Source: Apodemus sylvaticus (taxonomy: Eukaryota; Chordata; Mammalia; Rodentia; Muridae). Taken from it: 64,000 bases of DNA. The stretch spans positions 128,952,896 to 129,016,895 of the forward strand of contig NC_067477.1 of NCBI RefSeq assembly GCF_947179515.1, read 5' to 3'. The notes under the pieces are model-generated. The model saw nothing but the letters and a program-made list of their open reading frames with translations. It was not told the DNA's origin and did not search any database. Positions within the stretch are counted from its first letter, which is position 1. Every line of letters begins with the position of its first letter. Positions 1 through 10,410 of this stretch are shown here, piece after piece. The position numbers and the translations under genes are program-made.

Positions 1-978
1 TTTGATGGGTTGTTTCAGACTGAGGTCTGCGCACACCACCCGTAGTCTTGAATGCAGAGCAGTTTATCAGCATTGCAAAAGTTACTGGCTTGGAAAATGG
101 AAATCAGTATGATTCCATTTGCAGCTGACTTTACAATCTGAGCCATGGCTGATGAATATTTATTTATCATCATCTTTGAATATGTCAAGGGTTTTGTTGA
201 AGATACAATGTCAGAAATTAACCAGGCTTTTCTAGTATTTGCTTTCACTTACCGTGAAAATTTCTAGTCTTGGTTGGTCTGTTTGTGCTGTCAGTGTTGG
301 GGCCTTAGTCATCCGCCTGCATGGTCAGGAGAACAACAAACTAAACTTCAGTTATTCTTCCTAAATTTAAACTATGGAGTAGATATGACTTCAAATGACT
401 CAACCTGCCAGTATCTCCATTTAATTTGTAAAATGTGACCTTGAGCTGGCTGATCTTCAAGTTGTCCACTGTACTTTTGAAGACATCTGGCTGATTCCTC
501 ATTAAAAATTTTGATGGCCAGGCTACTGGTGTGGTTGTTGAGGAAGCGATTTTGAATTTGAAGGAATTTAACATTTATATTAAGTTCTGTTATTATTCCT
601 ATAAGACAGACCATCCTGTCTTCTTCAACTATTCTAAAGGTACCGATGAAGAAGGCTGGCTTCTATGGGGTCACTGGTTTTTTAATTGTCATGACAGAAA
701 CTATTTTATATTTTAAGTTCACTTTTCTCATTTAAAGTTTTATCACAAGATGAATTGCCAAAGTTTCAGCACCTGCTACTTACTGTCCATGTGAGAATAT
801 CAGTTCAATTTTTCATTTCTGCCTGAAAACTCTGTGGCTTATTTCGTATTTACGGTTATGGAGGAGGGAGAAAGTCTTGTCTCAACTGGTGCTGGTTAGC
901 CACACTAGGAATCTATTTTGGGATGAGCCGCTCTTTGAGAGACATTCGAGACATTCTATCGAACACAAGGAGTTCAAA

Positions 979-982
<4 letters not shown>
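1..982. other. Unassigned sequence
   Basis: AT-rich sequence without a recognisable repeat, RNA gene or exon. The short open frames here have no family resemblance and no coding signature. It may be old repeat debris or plain intergenic or intronic DNA. Confidence 0.5.

Positions 983-1014
<32 letters not shown>
983..1014. repeat. (TC)16 microsatellite
   Basis: An uninterrupted run of TC dinucleotides of about 32 bp is seen directly. It ends at ATGCCCCCGACAC and has no SINE attached on either side. Confidence 0.95.
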
Positions 1015-1016
<2 letters not shown>

Positions 1017-2241
1017 GCCCCCGACACAGATGAGAGTAAGTGATCATTAGCACTTAAATGTCCCCCAATAAAGCTACCAGCTTCCCTTCTCAGCTCCTCA
1101 TTCTGTTTCCTGCCTTGAACACGGGCTAAATTTGAATTACACATAAAAACATTTTTAGAGGCACACATGCATGTGACAGTTAATAAACTGTCAGTTTAAA
1201 TTGCATCTTAAGGAAATCTCACTAATAACAACTGGAATATACACAACTGCTAATATACACGATCTATTATTTATTGCTTAGTGCAATCCTGAGTCACACC
1301 CAGGGGAAATGTAAGGCTAGGCTGCTGATGGCTATGCAAGTCAAATCTCCACAAAGAATAGCTGCAACCCCTTCACCTACACTGATAGTAAACATTACCC
1401 TGCTATACGATTTACATTTCCCAGTCTATCCATATATGCAGATCTTAGAATTTAAGGATTAGCTGTTTCATATTTTGCCTTTTCATTTACTATTTATAGT
1501 GTTTTTAGCTCTAGATTCTAAAACTATTTGCAATTTTATAGTGCAGATGAATTATTTAGCATTTTTTTTTTAGAATTAAGTATGCTGGTTATATCTAGTG
1601 TTTTTGCCCCAGTACATTTTCTTGTGACTTCTTGATATGCACAGTACCTGTTTTTGTTAAGCTATCCCTCTGGAATGCTCTTCTAGGAGTAGAAATTGTG
1701 GGTCACTTAGAAGTGGGTATCTACATTATATCTGAGTGATTGCAGACAGTTTCCCATTTTTGCTGATGTTACAAGGGGAATTGTATGCGGATGCAATTTT
1801 GTCTTCCTACTTCTGCAAGTGGGCAGTCTCTTTGGAAAAGTATTTTAAGCCTCTGAGAGGAAGATGCTTCTATTTTCACCACTGCTAGTAAAATATCAGG
1901 CATGGAAGTGGGTTTTTAAAGATTGAACTGAACAGGGACTATTTTGGTAACTTCTAACTTCCTCTTGCCAATCATGTGTTACCAGCTTGCCACCAAGATC
2001 CTCTGAGTGTTCTCAGAACTGTTTCTGGATTGATGTGAATGCACTGAGGTCATTGTCTTTGATGGCTACATCACCAGCAGACACTGCAGGAGTATATCTG
2101 TTCAGAAACTCTTCATTCATTTCTCCCTGGGTGTGTCTGAGATAGAAAATGGATTTGGAAAAACTCAATGGATTGACAGAAGTGTGAAATACCTTACCCA
2201 GAGAGGGGAAGGAGGCACACTGGGAAGAAGGCGGCATGCAC
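1015..2241. other. Unassigned sequence, possible ancient L1 debris
   Basis: No firm feature. The stretch around 1600-1850 has a flavour of an ancient antisense L1 ORF2 3' region (a phrase like GGAGTAGAAATTGTGGGTCA), but the match is too weak to call. The rest is AT-rich and unassigned. Confidence 0.35.
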
Positions 2242-2536
2242 ACTGGCAAACAGGCAGGAAGCACTGGGAAGCAGACAGAAAGCACTGGGAAGCAGACAGG
2301 AAGCACTGGGAAGCAGACAGGAAGCACTGGGAAGCAAGCAGGAAGCACTGGGAAGCAGACAGGAAGCACTGGGAAGCAAGCAGGAAGCACTGGGAAGCAG
2401 ACAGGAAGCACTGGGAAGCAAGCAGGAAGCACTGGGAAGCAGACAGGAAGCAATGGGAAGCAAGCAGGATGCACTGGGAAGCAAGCAGGAAGCAATGAGA
2501 AGCAAGCAGGAAGCACTGGGAAGCACTCGGAAGCAC
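2242..2536. repeat. 21-bp minisatellite with a 42-bp higher-order pattern
   Basis: Thirteen consecutive 21-bp units can be read from 2242 to 2514, followed by a partial unit. The core is ACTGGGAAGC plus either AGACAGGAAGC (type A) or AAGCAGGAAGC (type B). Units at 2305-2472 alternate A-B four times, giving a 42-bp dimer. Because 21 is a multiple of three and the unit has few stops, several frames on both strands stay open across the array. Those frames are artefacts and not genes. Confidence 0.95.
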
Positions 2537-2827
2537 ACCAAAGCAGGAAGAATAGTTTTCTCTTGAGGCAAGAAAGAGACAAATAACAAGTTGGAGAAGA
2601 AGGCCAACGTTAAGCTGAGATTCCCACCAGACAACTTGTAATTTGTGTAAGTAGTAGTTCATCATTTAAGGATCACATAAGAAAGCACAAGTGTATTCTG
2701 ACTCTGAACTTGCTTGGTTTCTAGTTGTTTTAGCTTCTTGACCTTTATTTCATGCACCTAAAGGCACTGGCAGGATCTCTGTTACTACTGAAGCTTCCTA
2801 GTTATAGGATATAGCATAGGTTTGGCT
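2537..2827. other. Unassigned sequence
   Basis: About 290 bp between the minisatellite and the left target duplication of the U6-L1 insertion. Nothing is recognised. Confidence 0.5.
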
Positions 2828-2840
2828 TAGAAATACCTTT
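2828..2840. repeat. Left target-site duplication of the U6-L1 insertion
   Basis: TAGAAATACCTTT occurs here immediately before the A/T-rich tail of the minus-strand L1. The same 13 bases occur at 7679-7691, directly after the first base of the U6 copy. The exact match fixes the limits of a single insertion. Confidence 0.9.
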
Positions 2841-5800
2841 ATTTTTATTTTTTAATTATTTTTTGTAATCAACAATTGCTTCATTTGTTTGTTTATTTAT
2901 TTATTTTACTTATTTTATTAGATATATTCTTTATTTACATTTCAAATGTTGTCCCTTTCCCTGGTTCCCCCACCAAAAAAAATCCGATAAGCCATCTCCC
3001 CTCTCTCTGTTCCCCAATCAACCCTCTCCTGCTTCCCTGTCCTGGTATTCCTTTACACTGCTGAATCAAGCCTTTCCAGGACTAAGGGCCACTCCTCCCT
3101 TTGAATTCTAACAAGGCCATCCTCTGCTGCCTATGCATCTGGAGCCATGGGTAACTCCATGTGTACTCTTTGGTTGATGGTTTTGTCCCTGGGAGCTCTG
3201 GGAGTATTGGGTGACTCATATTGTTGTTCCTCTTATGGTGCTGCAAACCCCCTAAGTTCTTTGGGTCCTTTCTCTAGCTCCTCATTGGGGACCCTGTGCT
3301 CAGTTCAATGGCTGGCTGAAAGTGTCTCTCTCTGTATTTGTCATGCACTAGCAGAGGCTCCCAGGTGACAACTATATCAGGCTCCAGTTAGCAAGCACTT
3401 GTGGGCATCAATAATAGTGTCTGGGTTTTGTAACTGTATATGGGATGAATCCCTAGGTGGGGTAGTCTCTGGATGGTCTTTCCCTCAGAGTCTGCTCCAC
3501 ACTTTGTCTCTGTATCTCCTTCTGTGGGTATTTTGTTTCACCTTCTAAGAAGGACTAGAGTATCCATACTTTGTTCTTGGGCATCATTTGATATATGAAT
3601 CGTGTCTTTGGTATTCCAAGCTTAATTCATTTATCAGTGAGTACATACCATGTGTGTTCTTTTGTGCTTGGGTTACCTCACTCAGGATGATATTTTTCCA
3701 ATTCCACCCATTTGCCTAAGAATTTCATGAATTCATTGTTTTTAATAGCTGAGTAGTATTCCATAGTGTAAATATACCACATTTTCTATATCCATTTCTC
3801 CGTTGAGGCACATCTGGATTTTTTCAGCTTCTGGCTATTATAAATAGGTCTACTATGAACATAGTGGAGCATGTGTCCTTATTACATGCTGGGGAATCCT
3901 CTGGGTATATGCCCAGAGTGGCATAATGGGGTCTTTTGGTAGTTTCATGCCCAGTTTTCTGAGGAACCGCCAGTCTGATTTCCAGAGTGGTTGCACCATC
4001 TTGCAATCCCACCAGCAGTGGAGGAGTGTTCCCCTTTCTCCACATCCTCACCAGCACCTGCTGTCTCCTGAATTTTTGATCTTAGCCATCTGACTGGTGT
4101 GAGGTGAAATCTCAGGGTTGTTTTGATATGCATTTCCCTGATGACTAAGGATGTTTAACATTTCTTTAGGTGCTTCTCAGCCATTTGATATTCCTCCAGT
4201 GAAAATTCTGTTTTTTAGCTCTGTACCCCATTTTTTAATAGGGTTATTTGGTTCTCTGGAGTCTAACTTCTTGTGTTCTTTGTATATATTGGATATTAGC
4301 CCTCTGTCAGATATAGGGTTGGTAAATATCTTTTCCCAATTTGTTGGTTGTCCTTTTGTCCTATTGACAGTGTCCTTTGCCTTACAGAAGTGTTGTAATT
4401 TTATGAGGTCCTATTTGTCAATTCTTGATCTTAGAGCATAAGCTATTGGTGTTCTGTTCAGGAAATTTTTCCCTGTGCCCACATGCTCAAGGCTCTTCCC
4501 CAGATTCTTTTATATTAGTTTCAGTGTATCTGGTGTAATGTGGAGGTCCTTGGTCCACGTGGACTTGAGCTTTGCACAAGGAGATAAGAATGGATCGATT
4601 TGCATTCTTCTGCATGCTGACCTCCAGTTGAACCAGCAGCATTTGTTGAAAAAGCTATCTTTTTTTCACTGGATGGTTTTAGCTCTTTTGCCAAAGATCA
4701 AGTGACCATAGGTGTGTGGGTTCATTTCTGGGTCTTCAATTCTATTCCATTGATCTACCTGCCTGTCACTGTACCAGTACCATGCAGTTTTTAATACTAT
4801 TGCTCTGTAACACTGCTTGAGGTTTGGGATATTGATTCCCCCAGAAGTTCTTTTACTGTTGAGAATAGTTTTAGCTATTCTGGGTTTTTTGTTATTCTGG
4901 ATGAATTTGAGAATTGCTCTTTCTAACTCTCTGAAGAATTGAGTTGTAATTTTGATGGGAATTGCATTAAATTTGTAGATTGCTTTTGGCTTGCTTTTGG
5001 CAAGCCATTTTTACTATATTAATCCTGCCAATCCATGACCATGGGATATCTTTCTATCTTCTGAGGTCTTCTTCAATTTCTTTCTTCAGAGACTTGAAGT
5101 TCTTGTCATACAGATCTTTCACTTGTTTGGTTAGAGTCACACCAAGATATTTTATATTGTTTGTGACTATTGTGAAGGGTGTCATTTCCCTAATTTTTCT
5201 CAACCTGTTTATCCTTTGGGTATAGGAAGGATACTGATTTGTTTGAGTTAATTTTATATCTGGCCACTTTGCTGAAGTTGTTTATCAGCTGTAGAAGTTC
5301 TCTGGTAGAGTTTTTTGGTTGCTTAAGTATACTATCATATCATATGCAAATAGTGGTAACTTGATTTCTTCTTTTACAATTTGTATCCCTTTGACCTCCT
5401 TTTGTTGTCTAATTGCTCTGGCTAGGACAAGTACTATATTGAATAGATATGGAGAGAGGGCAGCCTTATCTAGTCCCTGATTTTAGTGGGATTCTCTCCA
5501 TTTAGTTTGGTGTTGACTACTGGTTTGCCGTATATTGATTGCTTTTACTATGTTTATGTATGGGCTTTGAATTCCTGTTCTTTCCAAGACTTTTAACATG
5601 AAAGGATCCTGAATTATGTCAAATGCTTTTTCAGCATCTAATGAAATGACCATGTGCTTGTTTTCTTTGAGTTTGTTTATGTAGTGGATTACATTGTTGG
5701 ATTTCCATATATTGAACCATCCCTGCATCCCTGGGATGAAGCCTACTTGATCATGGTGAATGATTGTTTTGATGTGTTCTTGGATGCAGTTGGCAAGAAT

Positions 5801-7571
5801 TTTATTGAGTATTTTTGCATCGGTATTCATAAAGGAAATCGGTCTGAATTTCTCTTTCTTTGTTGGATCTTTGTGTGATTTTGGTATCAGTGTAAATGTG
5901 GCTTCATAGAACTAGTTGGGTTTGTATTTTGTTTGTTGTTGGGTCTTCTTTGAAGGCCTGATAGGATTCTGCACTAAAACTATCTGGTCTTGTGTTTATT
6001 TTGGTTGGGAGATTTTCAATGACCACTTCTATTTCTTTAGGGGTTATGGGACTGTTTAGATGCTTTATCTGATTTACTTTGGTATTTGGTATCTGTCTAG
6101 GAAATTGTCCATTTCATCTAGATTTTCCAGTTGTGTTGAGTATAGGCTTTTGTAGTAGGATCTGATGATTTTTTGAATTTCCTTAGTTTCTGTTGTTATA
6201 TCTCCCTTTTCATGTCTGATTTTGTTCATTTGGGTACTGTCTCTGGCCCTCTGGTTAGTCTGACTGAGGGTTTATCTATCTTGTTGATTTTCTCAAAGAA
6301 CCAGATCCTGGTTTTGTTGATTCTTTGTGTGGTTGTTTTTGTATCTACTTGGTTGATTTTAGCTCTGAGTTTGATGATTTCCTGCCTTCTACACCTCTTG
6401 GGTGTATTAGTTTCTTTCTGTTCCAGAGCTTTCTGTTGTGCTTTTAAGCTGCTAGTGTATGCTCTCTCCAGCTTCTTTTTGGAGGCACTCAGAGCTATTA
6501 GATTTCCTTTTAGCACTGCTTTCATTGTGTCCCATAGGTTTGGGTTTGTTGTGCCTTCATTTTTATTAAATTCTAAAAAGTCTCTGATTTCTTTCATTAT
6601 TTTTTCCTTGACCAAGGTATCACTGAGTAGAACGTTGTTCAGCTTCCATGTGTATGTTGGCTTTCTGTTGTTTTTGCTGCTATTGAAGACCACCCTTACT
6701 CTATAGTGATCTGATAGGAGGCATGGGATTAGTTCTATCTTCTTATATTTGTTGAGGTCTGTTTTGTGAGGTCAGTTTTGGAGAAGGTACCATGAGGTGC
6801 TGAGAAGAAGGTTTTTTCTTTTGATTTAAGATAAATGTACTATAGATATCTGTTATATCCATTTGGTCCCAAACTTCTGTTAGTTTCACTGTGTCTCTGT
6901 TTAGTTTGTGTTTCCCTCATCTGTCCATTGAGGAGAGTGGGGTGTTGAAGTCACCCACAATTATTGTGTGAGGTGCAATGTGTGCTTTGAACTTTAGTAA
7001 AGTTTCTTTTACGAATGAGGGTGCCCTTGCATTTGGAGAATATATATCCAGAAATGAGAGTTCTTCTTGGTAGATTTTTCCTTTGATGAGTATGAAGTGT
7101 CCTTCAGTGTCTTTTTTGATGACTTTCGGTTGAAAGTCAATTTTATCCAATACTAGAATGGCTGCTCCAACTTGTTTCCTGGAACCAGTTGCTTGGAAGA
7201 TTGTTTTCCAGCATTTTACTCTGAGGTAGTGTTTGTCTTTGACACTGAGGTGCATTTCCTGTATGCAGCAAAATGCTGGGTCCTGTTTATGTATCCACTC
7301 TGTTAGTCTATGTCTTTTTATTGGAGAATTGAGTCCATTGATGTTAAGAGAAACTAAGGAATAACGATTATTGCTTCCTGTTATTTTTATTGTTCGAGGT
7401 GGAATTATATAGGAGTGGCTATCTTCTTTTGGGTTTGTTGAAAGAAGATTACTATCTTGCTTTTTCTAGGGTGTAGTTGCCCTCCTTATATTGGTGTTTT
7501 CCATCTATTATCCTTTGTAGGGCTAGATTTGGGGAAAGATATTGTGTAAATTTGGTTTTATCATGGAATAT
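2841..7571 (-). mobile_element. 5'-truncated L1 forming the 3' part of a U6-L1 chimera
   Basis: Read on the minus strand, the element runs from the C-terminal part of ORF1 (about 7571 down to 7420) through all of ORF2 (about 7400 to 3633) and a 3' UTR to an A/T-rich tail ending at 2841. It is about 4.7 kb against roughly 6-7 kb for a full-length rodent L1. The reading frames carry many stops and shifts, so it is an old, dead copy. The final ORF2 stop is altered: the usual C-terminal Ser-Gly-Tyr is lost. The 5' end is a clean join to U6 snRNA at 7571/7572, and 13-bp duplications flank the composite. The L1 family is certain; the subfamily is not resolved. Confidence 0.93.
3633..7400 (-). pseudogene. 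L1 ORF2 (endonuclease and reverse transcriptase), disabled
   Basis: Intact ORF2 encodes an AP-type endonuclease, a reverse transcriptase and a Cys-rich C-terminal segment, and carries out target-primed reverse transcription. Here the product survives only as separated open pieces. The endonuclease part is at 6917-7255 (it contains GDFNTPLSS). A linker part is at 6226-6693. The N-terminal part of the reverse transcriptase is at 5483-5830 (it contains QVGFIPGMQGW and SLDAEKAFD). The C-terminal part is at 3824-4057. Frameshifts and stops separate the pieces, so no functional protein is possible. The total span of about 3.8 kb agrees with the family length. Confidence 0.9.
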
Positions 7572-7678
7572 AAAAATATGGAATGATTCACGAATTTTCA
7601 TTTCATCCTTGCACAGGGTTCATGCTAATCTTCTCTGTATTGTTCCAATTTTAGTATATGTGCTGCTGAAGTGAGCAC
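7572..7678 (-). pseudogene. Rnu6: Full-length U6 snRNA retrocopy fused to L1
   Basis: U6 is the RNA at the catalytic core of the spliceosome. On the minus strand the copy starts with GTGCTCACTTCAGCAGCACA and ends with CCATATTTTT. It is exactly 107 nt, the length of U6, and differs from the mammalian sequence at about 11 positions, several of them former CpG or C/G sites. It has the same orientation as the L1 that follows it without a gap. A true U6 gene depends on upstream distal and proximal elements plus a TATA box. The sequence beyond 7678 is instead the target duplication, so this copy should not be transcribed from its own promoter. It was most probably joined by template switching during L1 reverse transcription. 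Confidence 0.96.
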
Positions 7679-7691
7679 TAGAAATACCTTT
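7679..7691. repeat. Right target-site duplication of the U6-L1 insertion
   Basis: Exact repeat of TAGAAATACCTTT found at 2828-2840. It begins at the base next to the U6 5' end, which shows that U6 and L1 entered the genome as one unit. Confidence 0.9.
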
Positions 7692-7731
7692 TATTTTCTT
7701 TAAATTCAACTTAAAAACAAACAACTGCCAA

Positions 7732-7849
7732 GCTGCTGAGATATAACTCACTGGTAGAGGGATTTATTTATTTATTTAATTTAATTTAATTTAATTTAAT
7801 TTTTTTTTTCTGCACGCCAGGCCTTTTGTTCAAGCCCTAGCACTGACAA
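7732..7849 (+). mobile_element. ID-like tRNA-derived SINE interrupted by an AT-rich tract
   Basis: The left half (GCTGCTGAGATATAACTCACTGGTAGAGG) resembles the box A region of an ID element. The right half (GCACGCCAGGCCTTTTGTTCAAGCCC) resembles the box B region. Between them lies a (TTTA)n/(TTTAA)n tract of about 48 bp at 7762-7809 where about 14 bp would be expected. It is a decayed element and not a tRNA gene. Confidence 0.6.
7762..7809. repeat. (TTTA)n/(TTTAA)n low-complexity tract
   Basis: TTTATTTATTTATTTAA followed by TTTAA repeats and nine Ts is read directly. It sits inside the ID-like SINE. Confidence 0.9.
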
Positions 7850-8074
7850 GACAAGGTTAAATCTATATAAATAAGAATAAAAGCATTCTTATCAGGATTA
7901 GGATAAGGGGGAAGAAATGTGGAGATGCCAGTCAAGCAACATAAAGTAGCAAAATATATAATGTACAAGGGAGGACTGGAGTTGATATTAGCAGATTTGA
8001 TTCAGGAATTTTGCTAACTGTAGAGATTACAGCTGCACTTACTTCAGGTAGGATGAATGAAAAAACATTTCTGC

Positions 8075-8420
8075 TTGTTGTCTTTCTATCACTATAAAAC
8101 ATTCCCAACATAATGGCTTACAACGAGAAAAGGTTTTCTCTGGCTCTATTTCCTCTGTTGTGGTGGCATGTGGTAACACCATGGAGGGAATATGGGTGGA
8201 ACACAGTCCAGGTAGGGCTGAGAAGTGAAAGAAAAAAAGGAAGGAGTTAGGTTTCTCCTGCTTTCCTTAAAACTGTGTCTGTAATTACCCAGGATCTCAT
8301 GCAAGGACCTGCCTCCTTTAAAGGCTGCACCACTTCCTGATGATGTTACTTTTGTATGTGTGTGCTGGGACCAAGACATTTGTGGGCTGCTTACGATCCG
8401 TCTATAGCTGTATGATGAGT
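8075..8420 (-). mobile_element. Probable antisense LTR (MaLR-like) fragment
   Basis: The order of phrases resembles antisense MaLR LTRs. An opening like CTATCACTATAAAACATTCC is followed by GGCTTACAAC..AAAGG, then a block of short conserved phrases (GCAAGGACCTGCCTCC, GGCTGCACCACTTCC). No terminal TG/CA or target duplication could be fixed, so both family and limits are tentative. Confidence 0.4.
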
Positions 8421-8802
8421 GAGTTTAGCTGTTCCCAAAGACTAACCATTTAGTAAATAAACAAACCAATAAGGTCTACAGCACCATGCCATGTGTCTTA
8501 AATATTTATAGTAAAATTTATTTTAAAAAGAAATTAAGCTTTCATGGAAATTTTGAATTTAAGTTTATAATGCAAAAGTATTTCAAACTAGAGAAAAATA
8601 ATGAGAAGTATAGTTCAACAGAATCACTAGAGGGCAACATCATCTTTCTGTGGCTTTTATTATCTTTATATATATATAAAATGCACATATATAAAAATGT
8701 AATATAAATTTATATATTATAATAATATATGATTATAATAAACATAATACAGTCTATATAGTATATTATATAATATATAGTAATATGTATAAATATTCTT
8801 TA
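8421..8802. other. Unassigned, AT-rich
   Basis: About 380 bp with no recognised element. From about 8655 to 8800 it is almost pure A/T (TATATA-type runs), which probably reflects simple-sequence expansion. Confidence 0.5.
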
Positions 8803-8924
8803 GTCACGGGTTCTCTGTGTAGCTCTAGCTGTCCTGGAACTCACTCTGTAGTCTAGGCTGGCCTTGAACCTGTCTCTGCCTCCTGATTGCTGGGATTAAA
8901 GGCATGTGCCACCACACTTGGGTA
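8803..8924 (-). mobile_element. B1 SINE, antisense
   Basis: The antisense B1 body is clear: GGTTCTCTGTGTAGCTCTAGC, GTCCTGGAACTCACTCTGTAG, GGCTGGCCTTGAACC and GCTGGGATTAAAGGCATGTGCC in the expected order and spacing. B1 is a 7SL RNA-derived retroposon moved by L1 machinery. The copy is diverged. Confidence 0.93.
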
Positions 8925-8936
8925 TCTTATTGTATT

Positions 8937-9147
8937 TTAAGATTTAATTTTTCATGTGTGTATGAGATATATGGTGCATTTGAGCTTCTGTACATCATAT
9001 GCAGTTGCCCCTAGAGACTGGAAGAGGGCATTGGATTCATGGACTTTTAGTTACAGGCATTTGTGGGCCATCTGGAAAGGGTGCAGGGAGCTGAAATCTG
9101 ATCTACAGAACAGCAAGGGCTCATCCAGCCATCCCTGCAACCCCCTC
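8937..9147 (-). mobile_element. B2/B3-type SINE, antisense
   Basis: Read on the minus strand this begins with a tRNA-like head (GGGGGTTGCAGGGATGGCTGG) and ends in an A-rich tail. Phrases such as GACTGGAAGAGGGCATTGGATT and CAGGGAGCTGAAATCTGATC in antisense are typical of the B3 group. It lies 12 bp from the antisense B1. Confidence 0.8.
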
Positions 9148-10410
9148 AAATGACTATTCTGGGAAAAGATCCTCCTTCCCTTCTCAGCTTTAGTTAGGTG
9201 TTCTATCTGCATTCACTGTGTTGTCTTCACAGAGATGATTTACATATCACCAGAATGTTAATGGTTTATCTCCTAACATGACAAGAAAGCATGCATGAGG
9301 AATTACTTGGTCTATATTCCACTTTGCCCACTGGTAATGCTCAGCAGAATTTTGACAGCTCTGAGAAGTTCTGAGGTAGAAAAGGTTACTTAGCCTCATC
9401 TCACAACTTCCCAAAATGATAAGTAAAGAAGCTACTTTTATATTACCTTCCTTGGTGATATTTTAAAGAGTACCCACGCTACTAGGAACAAGTTATGCAG
9501 ATTCTTAGTAAAAGAAAGATGTTTGAATAATCAGAGATAAATAGAGGAGACTGGAATCAAACTTAGGGCTTGTGTTTCTCTATATTTGCTGAGTTACTTG
9601 GAGTGCAGTGTGTCTATATTTTTCTTCAGAGACTGAGGCTCTGGACAGGAAAATAAGGAGAATGTTAGCTATGTCTCTCTGTTCACTTGTTCTTGGCTTC
9701 ACAGAAGGGCGTGAAGGAGTGACCTGGCCATAAAACAGTTGGGCAGAGTAGGCTTTATAAACTGAATCCTGACTTCTGAACAAGAGGGCAAGGTATTGAA
9801 AAAGGACAAGATGTATCACATGTACACTGAGAGGGATGTGATCAGGAGTTATGTTAAATGATTACAGGGTCTCCAGAGGAGCTGGCTGGAAACCACTATA
9901 GGAGGGACATTTTCTGAAGGACACTCCCAGGGCTGGAGTGGCTGGAGTATGTTGAGTCAGACTGCAGTTATCACATACGATGGTTTTGAGTGAGAATGTT
10001 TCCATCGGCTTATATATGTATTTGAACATGTGGAATCCAGTTAGTTCTGCTGTTTGGAGGAGGTGTGGCCTTCTCTGAGGAAGTAAGTCACTGGAGGCAG
10101 GCTTTAAGAGTTTGAACGCCCACACCATTTCTGGTTGCTCTTTCTGCTTCTGCTTCATATGTGTGGTTCAAGATACAAAAGCTCACTTGCTGCTTGACTT
10201 GGACCAGCAGGTCATTCTACAGTGATAGGGTCTTGAGAGAGAAAGAGAGAGAGAGGGACTGGAGACCAGAAGATAAAGAGATAGAAGATAGAGAAGGTAA
10301 TGAAGTTTGGGATCAGGAGGTCTTGACAAGGTTTGTCTTGTGTTAAGCAAACCTGTTAAGCACAGGGAGAAGTGGGGGCAGAGTTAGCAGCATCTATCTT
10401 AAGGATAATG
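9148..10410. other. Unassigned sequence
   Basis: No gene or repeat recognised over about 1.26 kb, apart from a short GA-rich run at 10235-10256 (GAGAGAAAGAGAGAGAGAGG). Open frames of 77-98 codons occur but look random. Confidence 0.45.

Noticed and set aside
2242..2536. Regularly spaced repeats suggestive of a CRISPR array
   Set aside because: Units are contiguous with no unique spacers, and the sequence is from a rodent genome.
2013..2665. Several overlapping frames of 116-189 codons on both strands
   Set aside because: They are created by the 21-bp minisatellite, whose length is a multiple of three and whose unit has few stops. The predicted proteins are simple seven-residue repeats.
7572..7678. 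A functional U6 snRNA gene
   Set aside because: About 11 substitutions, no upstream proximal element or TATA box, and flanking target duplications show it is a retrocopy.
7732..7849. A tRNA gene
   Set aside because: Only SINE-type box A and box B halves are present, with an AT tract between them and no cloverleaf.
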